Assembly (NCBI GenBank): GCA_016234115.1
Contig: JACRHD010000005.1
Location: 52,720 to 116,719 of the forward strand
Source of the DNA: Nitrospirota bacterium
Lineage (GTDB): Bacteria > Nitrospirota > Thermodesulfovibrionia > UBA6902
DNA length: 64,000 nt
Direction: 5' to 3'
A program made the position numbers and the translations under genes. Shown one piece after another: positions 35,712 to 42,674 of the stretch (the first letter of the stretch is position 1; every line of letters starts with the position of its first letter). Under the pieces are notes generated by a model. It was given only the letters and a program-made list of their open reading frames with translations, did no database searches and was not told the DNA's origin.

Positions 35712-35978
35712 TTACTTTCTCAACCCAAGCTTTTTAATGAGCTTATCGTACCTCTCGGCGTCGGTTGTTTTAAGATAGCCAAGGAGTCTCCGCCTCTGCC
35801 CGACTAATTTCAGAAGACCTCTTCTTGAGTGGTGGTCTTTTTTATGGGTCTGAAAATGCGTCGTGAGGTTGTTCAGCCTTTCGCTGATCAAAGCTATCTG
35901 CACCTCAGGCGATCCTGTATCGCCCTCATGCAATTTGTAGTCTTTAATTATTGTCTCTTTCTGTTCTTTTGCCAGCAT
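35712..35978 (-). CDS. rpsO: 30S ribosomal protein S15
   Basis: Primary 16S rRNA-binding protein of the small subunit. The 88 residues include the family signature [20 protein letters not shown] and [13 protein letters not shown]. An AAAGGTGA Shine-Dalgarno precedes the ATG. It heads the rpsO-pnp operon. Confidence 0.98.
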   Translation of the reverse strand: MLAKEQKETIIKDYKLHEGDTGSPEVQIALISERLNNLTTHFQTHKKDHHSRRGLLKLVGQRRRLLGYLKTTDAERYDKLIKKLGLRK

Positions 35979-36011
35979 AACGTCACCTTTCTTATTCTTC
36001 TATGGAGAAAA

Positions 36012-36040
36012 AGTTTAGCACAATCTCCAAAGTAAGTAAA
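36012..36040 (-). promoter_or_regulatory. Candidate rpsO promoter
   Basis: Minus-strand TTTACT (36040-36035), a 17-nt spacer and TAAACT (36017-36012), 33 nt before the rpsO ATG. An AT-rich tract lies further upstream (36041-36110), as is common for ribosomal-protein promoters. Confidence 0.4.
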
Positions 36041-36147
36041 CCCTTTAAATTTTTTTTAAATTTATCTTAAAAATATTTATACATCCGATGCATAATTATA
36101 AATGATAACGGGAAAAAATCACAATAACAATTAGCTCTCAGGTAATG

Positions 36148-36477
36148 TCAGCATTCAGCAGTCAGCGCAGGCGGTCTGTTTTTTGAGCCGACCGCTGAAA
36201 GCCGGCCGCTTACAGCTTCCGAGACTTGCGCGGGAAATACAGACGCGCCGAAATAAGCGCAAGGACAATCGTCAGTGCCAATATTATTTTGGGACTGGGG
36301 TTTATATTCAGGGTCCTGAAATTTATTCCGAGCCCTGCCGAAGATCAAACCTAAAAGCCCCTTCTCTTTTCTGAGTTCATCCGGAAGATAGCGGTAATGA
36401 TCAAAAAGATCGTCGCCGTCTTTTTTCAGAAGGCTCTGCCATTCATATTTTTTCGAGATCGTGTAGGGGCAATTCAT
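36148..36477 (-). pseudogene. Fragmented ORF downstream of HMA gene
   Basis: The ORF begins at an ATG lying inside a 28-bp palindrome and reads ISKKYEWQSLLKKDGDDLFD, then HYRYLPDELRKEKGLLGLIF. After about 36300 the coding sense seems to shift: another frame encodes NPSPKIILALTIVLALISAR and LYFPRKSRKL with a stop at about 36222, a clear membrane helix and basic tail. I do not recognise the family. It is in the same frame as the HMA gene upstream, so the two may be pieces of one former gene. Confidence 0.35.
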
Positions 36478-36490
36478 GAATTGCCCCTAC
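36463..36490. repeat. Perfect 28-bp REP-like palindrome inside a reading frame
   Basis: GTAGGGGCAATTCA followed by its exact complement. On the minus strand it provides the TAG stop of the HMA gene and the ATG of the next ORF in the same frame. It has the GTAGGGGC ends shared with the palindromes at 40661 and 48635. Confidence 0.85.
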
Positions 36491-36708
36491 GTCTCAGAAA
36501 CAATCTCGCAGAAGCTGCAGAGCTTCCTTGCGGCGAAGAAGACCTTTTTCCGGTCGATGAGTTCGGGATTATATTTGATGTGAATAGTATCGGCAGTGTA
36601 ATCGACCGTTGCATCGAGGACGCCCTCCGTCTCCCGCAGTATCTTCTCCATGTCTGCCGCGCACCCTGTACAGACGATGCCCTCTGTCCTGAGTTTCATC
36701 TCTTTCAT
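36487..36708 (-). CDS. Heavy-metal-associated (HMA) domain protein
   Basis: A 73-residue ferredoxin-like metal-binding protein: MKLRTEGIVCTGCAADMEKI holds the CxxC that binds Cu(I), Zn or Hg; ATVDYTADTIHIKYNPELID completes the fold; a second CSFC motif lies near the end (RKLCSFCEIVSET). It may be a metallochaperone. Its TAG stop is part of a REP-like palindrome, so the protein may once have been longer. It stands upstream of no obvious metal pump. Confidence 0.85.
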   Translation of the reverse strand: MKEMKLRTEGIVCTGCAADMEKILRETEGVLDATVDYTADTIHIKYNPELIDRKKVFFAARKLCSFCEIVSET

Positions 36709-36754
36709 GATATGCCCGCGTCTTTGTTTTAACTCCCTGCATCAAATCCATTAT

Positions 36755-36875
36755 CCGTCATGCCCGAAGTTTTTTATCGGGCATCCACCCTTCGACAGGC
36801 TCAGGGTGACACGGATTGTCATGGTGAGCTTGTCGAACCATGGATTCCCGCTCAAGGACTGCGGGAATGACGGAA
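36755..36875. repeat. Composite stem-loop repeats
   Basis: TCATGCCCGAAGTTTTTTAT / CGGGCAT, CCTTCGACAGGCTCAGGGTG, and GGATTCCCGC...GCGGGAATGAC stems follow the rfbD gene on its 3' side. Related pieces occur at 13025-13085. Nothing coding is seen. Confidence 0.55.
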
Positions 36876-36901
36876 GGGGACCTCGTCACAGAGTTCCCAA
36901 A

Positions 36902-37729
36902 TTACCGGCTCAGATAATCCGCGAGCGCCTCTTTCCAGTGTCTCGCCGGTTCGAGCCCCTCAAGCCTCAGCATCGTATTGCCGAGCACGGAGAAGGCGGG
37001 CCTCTTTGCGGGCCGGATGAATTTTTCGGAAGTCGTGGGATTGATCTTTTTGTCGTGTCCTTTTATTTTCGCTATCTCAACGGCAAACTCGTACCAGGAA
37101 CAATGCGAGGTGTTGGTAATGTGATATGTGCCGTAACCCTTTCCGATAAGCTCCCTCAGTTTCACGGCAAGGTCGTATGTGAAGGTCGGAGAGCCGACCT
37201 GGTCGTTCACGACGTCTATACTGTCTTTTTCCGAAAGCAGCCTGCTTATGGTATCGACAAAATTTTTTCCGCTCCCGCCGTACAGCCATGAGGTCCGAAC
37301 AATATAAAACCTGTTCGTAAGCGAGGCGACAAACCGTTCTCCGAGGAGTTTTGAAAGACCGTATTTGTTTACCGGGGCGGGCCTGTCCCATTCGTTATAC
37401 GGCTGCCGGGCGGAACCGTCGAAGACATAATCGGAGCTGATATACAGGACAGGGCAGCCGACGGCTTCGCAGGCCATCGTAATATTCCTTGTACCCAGCC
37501 CGTTTACAAGATATGCTTTCTCGGGATCAAGCTCGCTGCCGTCCACATCGGTATAAGCCGCCGCGTGTATCAGATAATCAGGACGCGCCCCCCGGATAAA
37601 CCCGGCCGCTCCGGCAAGATCGGCGACGTCGAAGTCTTTTCGTGAGATCGTTATGAGGTCGACGTCGGCAAATACTTTAATGATATCGCGGCCCAGCATA
37701 CCGTTTGAGCCGGTAAGGGCGACTTTCAA
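36902..37729 (-). CDS. rfbD: dTDP-4-dehydrorhamnose reductase
   Basis: Last step of dTDP-L-rhamnose synthesis: NADPH reduction of dTDP-4-keto-L-rhamnose. Rossmann motif TGSNGMLGRDI, then IHAAAYTDVDGSELDPEKAY, ISSDYVFDGS and the catalytic YGLSKLLGER (YxxxK). The 275 residues are normal. It is the last gene of the minus-strand rfbA-C-B-D run; a 205-nt spacer with an inverted repeat separates it from rfbB. Confidence 0.95.
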   Translation of the reverse strand: MKVALTGSNGMLGRDIIKVFADVDLITISRKDFDVADLAGAAGFIRGARPDYLIHAAAYTDVDGSELDPEKAYLVNGLGTRNITMACEAVGCPVLYISSDYVFDGSARQPYNEWDRPAPVNKYGLSKLLGERFVASLTNRFYIVRTSWLYGGSGKNFVDTISRLLSEKDSIDVVNDQVGSPTFTYDLAVKLRELIGKGYGTYHITNTSHCSWYEFAVEIAKIKGHDKKINPTTSEKFIRPAKRPAFSVLGNTMLRLEGLEPARHWKEALADYLSR

Positions 37730-37767
37730 ATAAAACCCCCTTTGCTCAACATGGTCCCAAGGTAGCT

Positions 37768-37835
37768 CAATAATTGCTCAAATGCAGTTAAATAATTGTT
37801 GGGCCGCTTTTGAGCTACAGTTGAGCTATTATTGA
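37768..37835. repeat. Inverted repeat between rfbB and rfbD
   Basis: TCAATAATTGCTCAA (37768-37782) and TTGAGCTATTATTGA (37821-37835) are inverted copies with one mismatch. GAGCTACAG/TAGCTC words lie around them. It could form a stem in the operon mRNA or be a repeat remnant. Confidence 0.5.
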
Positions 37836-37934
37836 ACGATATCTCGGAACGATGTTTTTCAGTCATGCCTGCCACGTGTCCGAAAATTTATGCATTAACA
37901 TAAGTAGCACATCCAATGCATTGAGAGAGGAAAT

Positions 37935-38960
37935 TTATTTCTTCAGTCTTTCGCCGTACTGGGCATCATAATACTTCATATATTCGCCTGAAATTATCCG
38001 CTGCCACCACTGCCTGTTCGAGATGTACCAGTCTACTGTTTTTGATATCCCTTCCTCAAAACTCGTCCCCGGTCTCCACCCGAGCTGCTTCTCCACCTTT
38101 GACGGATCGATAGCATACCGCCTGTCGTGCCCTTCCCTGTCCCTGACGAAGTTTATCAAACCCGTCAGTTCATCCTTGTTCAGGCCGAGATGCCCGGCAA
38201 CTTTTTCAAGCAATAGCCTGATGACCTCTATGTTCGGCCTTTCGTTCCTCGAACCTATATTGTAGACTTCTCCTGCCGATCCTTTATGCAATACGGCATC
38301 GATCGCCCGGCAGTGGTCTTCTGCATAAATCCAGTCCCGCACATTCATGCCGTCGCCGTAAACCGGCACCGGCCTCCTGTTGAGCGCATTGATGATCACG
38401 AGAGGAACAAGTTTCTCCGGGAACTGGTAGGGACCGTAATTGTTCGAACACCTTGTTATCATCGCCCTGATTTTGTAAGTCTCTACATACGCCCTCACAA
38501 GCATGTCCGATGAAGCCTTGCTCGCCGCGTAGGGGCTGTTCGGCTGAAGCGGAGAAGCTTCATTGAAGAACCCGGTCTCCGTCGAACCATACACCTCGTC
38601 GGTGGAAACGTGCAGGAACGCGCAGGCCCTTTCCCTCGCGATTTCAAGAAGATTATGGGTCCCCATAATGTTTGTCTGAAGGAAAGGAGAGGCGTCGAGG
38701 ATGCTTCTGTCTACGTGGCTTTCAGCGGCAAAATTAATAATCGCATCGAATTCCACGTCTCTGAGGCAGTCCCTGTCACGGATGTCTCCTTTGATAAACG
38801 TGTAACCGGGGGAGGACTCCACTTCCCTGAGGTTTTCAAGATTGCCCGCGTAAGTAAGCCTGTCCAGGTTGATGACGCGATAATCCGGATGGGCAGACAG
38901 CGCATATCTGATATAATTGGAGCCGATAAACCCGGCCCCGCCTGTCACCAGTAACTTCAT
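37935..38960 (-). CDS. rfbB: dTDP-glucose 4,6-dehydratase
   Basis: Second step of dTDP-rhamnose synthesis. NAD-binding TGGAGFIGSNYIRY is at the N-terminus, followed by INFAAESHVDRSI, the VSTDEVYGS triad Asp-Glu, YAASKASSDMLVRAY with YxxxK, and TRCSNNYGPYQFPEKL. The 341 residues are typical of RmlB. Part of the rfb operon. Confidence 0.97.
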   Translation of the reverse strand: MKLLVTGGAGFIGSNYIRYALSAHPDYRVINLDRLTYAGNLENLREVESSPGYTFIKGDIRDRDCLRDVEFDAIINFAAESHVDRSILDASPFLQTNIMGTHNLLEIARERACAFLHVSTDEVYGSTETGFFNEASPLQPNSPYAASKASSDMLVRAYVETYKIRAMITRCSNNYGPYQFPEKLVPLVIINALNRRPVPVYGDGMNVRDWIYAEDHCRAIDAVLHKGSAGEVYNIGSRNERPNIEVIRLLLEKVAGHLGLNKDELTGLINFVRDREGHDRRYAIDPSKVEKQLGWRPGTSFEEGISKTVDWYISNRQWWQRIISGEYMKYYDAQYGERLKK

Positions 38961-38991
38961 TTATCTTCCTGACTGTCAAGAATGTTATAAG

Positions 38992-39450
38992 TTATAACGG
39001 TTTCTCCCGTTCCTCAATCCGGAAAGGGTTCCTGGTGTCGTCTTCATGTCTTATTTCATCTACCGGCTCCGTCTTCCCCCACCCTTTATAAAGCCTGTCC
39101 GGCAAGTTAATTACAATCCCTTCCGCACTGCCTATATTCCTGTAAGCGTGCACTATGCCGGGCGGCACTACTACAATAGTGGGGGCTTCGGACGTATCGA
39201 TTATCTTTTTTTCTCCGTATGTCACGGACTTCTTCCTGTTGTCCCACAGATAAAGCCTGAACCTTCCGATAAAGCAGAAACAGTCGGTCTGTTCCCTGTG
39301 TTCATGAGGCCCCCTGGTCAGCCCCGGCCTGGTCATCGACAAATACGTCATCGCCGGCCTTATCTCCGATTCGTCTTCTCTTAATATTTCTCCGAGCCAT
39401 CCGCGCTGGTCCCTGTAAAGCAGCACTTCTTTTATATAGAGACCCTTCAC
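38992..39450 (-). CDS. RmlC-like dTDP-4-dehydrorhamnose 3,5-epimerase family cupin
   Basis: Cupin in the place of rfbC between rfbA and rfbB, so a sugar 3,5-epimerase role is likely. The 152 residues are shorter than classic RmlC (about 180), and the catalytic region reads RGPHEHREQTDCFCFIGRF rather than the usual G-x-H-x-Q pattern. The family features RDQRGWLGEI, FRLYLWDNR and VPPGIVHAYRNIG are present. It could be a variant epimerase or a related isomerase making a different deoxy sugar. One nt separates it from rfbA. Confidence 0.75.
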   Translation of the reverse strand: MKGLYIKEVLLYRDQRGWLGEILREDESEIRPAMTYLSMTRPGLTRGPHEHREQTDCFCFIGRFRLYLWDNRKKSVTYGEKKIIDTSEAPTIVVVPPGIVHAYRNIGSAEGIVINLPDRLYKGWGKTEPVDEIRHEDDTRNPFRIEEREKPL

Positions 39451-39451
39451 C

Positions 39452-40519
39452 TCAAACCTCCACGACAGAGTCGTCGCCCAGCATAAGCCTCAACGCCCTG
39501 TGCGTCTTCCTGTTTTCGACGATCTTTACCCTGCGGCCGACAAGGCTTTCTTCCAGTCTTTCAATGTCCCTGAGCTCGCTCTCGTTCATGATGACCGAGT
39601 GCTCGACCGAGGACTTGATTATGCGAACATTGCTGCCGATGCTCGTGTGAGGACCGATAAATGAATTTTCTACAACGGTATTTTCGCCTATAACGACAGG
39701 TCCTCTTATCGTACTGCCCGTTATTATGGAATTCCTGCCGACGGCGACCCTGCCCAGGAGCCGGCTTTCACTGTCGACCGTCCCGCTGATGTCCCCCTTC
39801 AGCCATTCATCAAGGACAATCGCATTTGCGGTGAGCAGATCGTCCTTTTTCCCCGTATCGAGCCACCACATATCGAGAATAAAACTCTCCACGTTGCATC
39901 CCATGTTGATCAGCTCCTGGATGGCGTCGGTTATTTCAAGCTCTCCCCTCTTGGACGGCTTTATCACTTCAATGGCGTCGTGTATCCTGGGAGAAAAAAT
40001 ATATATGCCTACAAGCGCAAGGTTCGAAGGCGGGACCTCGGGTTTTTCTATCAACCGCATCACCTTTCCGCTGTCTGAAACGTCCGCGACACCGAACTGT
40101 TTCGGGTTGTCCACCTCTTTGAGAAGGATAAGGGCCTCAGGCCTGTTCCTGTTGAATTCATCGACGAATTTTCCTATCCCGGCGCCTATAAGATTATCGC
40201 CGAGATACATGACGAAGGAAGAGTCGGCAAGGAATTCCCTTGCTGTTCTGATGGCATGAGCGAGTCCTCCCGGCACATCCTGACATATATAATGTATCTT
40301 TATCCCCCAGGCGCTTCCGTCTCCTACGGTGCTTTTTATCTCCTGCCCGGTCTCCGGGGCGATGATCATGCCGACCTCTTTTATCCCGGCCTGGATTATG
40401 TTCTCAATGCAGTAAAAAAGTATCGGCTTGTTTGCTATAGGAACAAGCTGCTTGGCGCCCGAATAGGTCAGCGGTCTCAGTCGCGTTCCCTTCCCTCCGC
40501 TCAATATGATGGCTTTCAC
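39452..40519 (-). CDS. rfbA: Glucose-1-phosphate thymidylyltransferase, long form
   Basis: First step of dTDP-sugar synthesis. ILSGGKGTRLRPLTYSGAKQ opens the nucleotidyltransferase domain, with VMYLGDNLIGAGI and KPSKRGELEITDAIQELI further on. From about residue 245 a left-handed beta-helix follows (VGRNSIITGSTIRGPVVIGE). The 355 residues match the StrD/RmlA-long type rather than the roughly 290-residue E. coli RmlA. It is the first gene of the rfb operon; a mobile-element-like repeat lies just upstream. Confidence 0.93.
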   Translation of the reverse strand: MKAIILSGGKGTRLRPLTYSGAKQLVPIANKPILFYCIENIIQAGIKEVGMIIAPETGQEIKSTVGDGSAWGIKIHYICQDVPGGLAHAIRTAREFLADSSFVMYLGDNLIGAGIGKFVDEFNRNRPEALILLKEVDNPKQFGVADVSDSGKVMRLIEKPEVPPSNLALVGIYIFSPRIHDAIEVIKPSKRGELEITDAIQELINMGCNVESFILDMWWLDTGKKDDLLTANAIVLDEWLKGDISGTVDSESRLLGRVAVGRNSIITGSTIRGPVVIGENTVVENSFIGPHTSIGSNVRIIKSSVEHSVIMNESELRDIERLEESLVGRRVKIVENRKTHRALRLMLGDDSVVEV

Positions 40520-40596
40520 GATGTTTTATAATAACCGAAAGGAGTTGTTAATTCAAACAATTTGGCCTGACAAAGCCGAATTCCAATATTATTCTG

Positions 40597-40788
40597 ATGA
40601 GAGAGGGGAGTCTGTGGAAAAATTTCTATACGACACCTCTAAAAAGAAGTCAAAGTCAGCGCAGGGGCGACCCGCCGGGTCGCCCCTACAGATACGAAAA
40701 TGACAAAGACAGGAACTGCGCAGAAGCAAAAATGTAAAATGGTGTTTATCGATTATAGAAATTTTGGAACAGACTCCCCTCTCTCATG
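40597..40788. repeat. About 192-bp inverted-repeat element, copy 1
   Basis: The left arm (ATGAGAGAGGGGAGTCTGT, then AAAATTTCTATA) is complementary to the right arm (TATAGAAATTTT, then ACAGACTCCCCTCTCTCAT). The inside holds a REP-like palindrome (40661-40689) and a conserved GCGCAGAAGCAAAAATGTAA block. A relative at 60263-60432 has different outer arms that still pair with each other. There is no protein. It lies between rfbA and the acyl-CoA ligase. Confidence 0.85.
40661..40689. repeat. REP-like palindrome nested in the element
   Basis: GCAGGGGCGACCC-GCC-GGGTCGCCCCTAC, almost the same as the palindrome at 11141-11175. Confidence 0.8.
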
Positions 40789-40807
40789 TAAAGATATTGA
40801 CCGGCTC

Positions 40808-42298
40808 TTATGTCTTTAATTTCCATTTCCTCAATTCGGTTTTTTTAATCTTCCCTGTGGCTGTCTTCGGAAACCCGTCAACGAATATGATCCTCCTCGG
40901 TATCTTGAACTGCGCGATGTGCCCTTTCATGAAGCTCCTGATCTCATCTTCTTCAATAAAGGCGTTCTCCTTCCTCTTTGCAAAAAGCACCGTGGTCTCA
41001 GACCCCTTTCCGTCAGGGACCCCGACCATCGCGCATTCTTCTACCGCCGGATGCCGGATTACAAAGTCTTCTACTTCCCTCGGATACACGTTCATGCCGT
41101 CTACAATAATGATGTCCTTTTTCCTGTCAACGATGAATATGTACCCGTCATTATCTATCCTCGCCATATCGCCTGTATGGAGCCATCCGTCTTTTAACAC
41201 CGCCTCTGTCTCTTCAATCCTGTTGAAATATCCCTTCATAACGTTAGGCCCCCTTACAATAAGCTCGCCTGTCTCTCCCGCGGGCAGAAACCTTCCGTCT
41301 TCTCCGACGGCCGCGACGTCAATTCCAGGCAGAGGGGGCCCGACTGAGGCCGGTTTTCTCACGCCCTTCAGGGGGTTCACCGAAACGACCGGCGCCGCCT
41401 CGGTCAGACCGTAGCCTTCTATCAAAGGTATCCCGAAGCGTTTTTCAAAGGCGTTCAAAGTATCTTCCGGCAGCGCGGCCGCGCCTGATACGCACGCCCT
41501 GATATTGACTATGAACCTGATTAAAAATCTCATAAGGACCGGCATCCTCTTTCGCGCGAGAATAGTGTATACCGTAGGGACCGCGACAAAAAAAGTCACC
41601 CTGTCTCTAAAAATACTCTTTATCACCTTTGAAAAAGGCCTTACGGACTCCAGCAATATAATCTGCGCCCCGGCAAAAATCGGAAGAATGACGCAGACGG
41701 TAAAGCTGAAGGAGTGGAACAAGGGGAGAAAAAGCAGTATCCTGTCCCTGCCGGACAAGTGCATTACCTTTTTGCATGCCTCGGCGTTTGATATAAGGTT
41801 CCTGTGTGTAAGCATGGCCCCCTTTGGAAAGCCTGTAGTCCCCGATGTGTACAGCAGGACAGCGAGGTCATCCTGGTCTGCGCAACTGGGTCCAGCCTCC
41901 CCTCCGGGTATTCCCCTGAAGTCCGTGACAATAAGCCCTGGGACCTGCTTGCCCAGTATCTCGGCATATGGAACAAACCTGCTGCCGTAAATCAACAGCC
42001 TGCAGCCTGAGTCGTTAAGTATGAATGATAATTCCTCCGGGGTGAGAAATGTATTGAGGGGGACCGCGACGCCGCCGGCCCTGAGTATCGCAAAATACGA
42101 GACAATATATTCAGGGCAATTATCCATTAAAATTCCGGTCCTGTCCCCGGCTTTTAACCCAAGTGCAACAAGGCCCCCCGCGGCCCTGCTCACGCCATCG
42201 TCCATTCCGGCGTAAGTGATCTTCCTGCCCCCGAATTTCAAACAGGTCTTCGCCGGAGATTCTTTGGCCTTTTCCGATAAAAGTTTGCTCAGTGTCAC
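40808..42298 (-). CDS. Long-chain acyl-CoA synthetase (AMP-binding)
   Basis: Activates a fatty acid through an acyl-adenylate to acyl-CoA. P-loop-like LLYTSGTTGFPKGAMLTHRN, GYGLTEAAPVVSVNP, the HTGDMARIDNDGYIFIVDRK hinge region, and the C-terminal catalytic Lys in PKTATGKIKKTELR are intact. I start at the GTG at 42298 (AAGGA Shine-Dalgarno 8 nt upstream); the upstream in-frame codons come from a CACAGATTACACAGAT repeat. About 496 residues. A perfect palindrome upstream could be a regulator site. It could equally serve medium-chain or aryl acids. Confidence 0.9.
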   Translation of the reverse strand: MTLSKLLSEKAKESPAKTCLKFGGRKITYAGMDDGVSRAAGGLVALGLKAGDRTGILMDNCPEYIVSYFAILRAGGVAVPLNTFLTPEELSFILNDSGCRLLIYGSRFVPYAEILGKQVPGLIVTDFRGIPGGEAGPSCADQDDLAVLLYTSGTTGFPKGAMLTHRNLISNAEACKKVMHLSGRDRILLFLPLFHSFSFTVCVILPIFAGAQIILLESVRPFSKVIKSIFRDRVTFFVAVPTVYTILARKRMPVLMRFLIRFIVNIRACVSGAAALPEDTLNAFEKRFGIPLIEGYGLTEAAPVVSVNPLKGVRKPASVGPPLPGIDVAAVGEDGRFLPAGETGELIVRGPNVMKGYFNRIEETEAVLKDGWLHTGDMARIDNDGYIFIVDRKKDIIIVDGMNVYPREVEDFVIRHPAVEECAMVGVPDGKGSETTVLFAKRKENAFIEEDEIRSFMKGHIAQFKIPRRIIFVDGFPKTATGKIKKTELRKWKLKT

Positions 42299-42346
42299 AG
42301 GTACTTTCCTTATCCACAGATTACACAGATTACGGCATATTTTCAA

Positions 42347-42674
42347 CAGACTCTTCTTTTATTTTTATCAACATTACTGAGACGCCTCAGTAACCATCAA
42401 TTACGGGTTCAGGTTATCCCCTCTTTGGAAAATAGGGGTTAGGGGAGATTATTAGAGGAATATTTCTACTTCAAAATCCCCCCCCGCCCCCCTTTTTCAA
42501 AAGGGGGGGAACATCAAGTTTCCCTTCATTAAAGTGTAATGTAATCCGACATTCATGCGGAATACCCTTCTGCCGGCATTTTGCCTGGAAAGTCACGAGC
42601 TTTGTCGGCCCGGGCAACGATGAATCTCATTAACTTATTGACTTTTTTTATAAATTGGGGCCTTCACTCCTACC
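42347..42674. other. Intergenic region between divergent genes
   Basis: Holds a perfect 8-4-8 palindrome (42374-42393), a C-rich/G-rich repeat block at 42413-42510 with CCCCCCTTTTTCAAAAGGGG, and otherwise nothing that looks coding. Both flanking genes start outward from it, so promoters are expected here. Confidence 0.6.
42374..42393. promoter_or_regulatory. Perfect palindrome, possible operator of the acyl-CoA ligase
   Basis: TTACTGAG-ACGC-CTCAGTAA lies 76 nt upstream of the ligase start. Its size and symmetry suit a TetR/GntR-type regulator of fatty-acid genes, but no regulator gene is adjacent. Confidence 0.4.

Noticed and set aside
36940..36970. tRNA-like GGTTCGAGCCC
   Set aside because: It lies inside rfbD in its reading frame and no acceptor stem or anticodon arm surrounds it.
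40506..40703. Plus-strand ORF of 65 codons
   Set aside because: It is read through the left arm of the inverted-repeat element and the REP palindrome.
40764..41414. Plus-strand ORF of 216 codons over the acyl-CoA ligase
   Set aside because: Antisense to the adenylation motifs; composition is that of a shadow frame.
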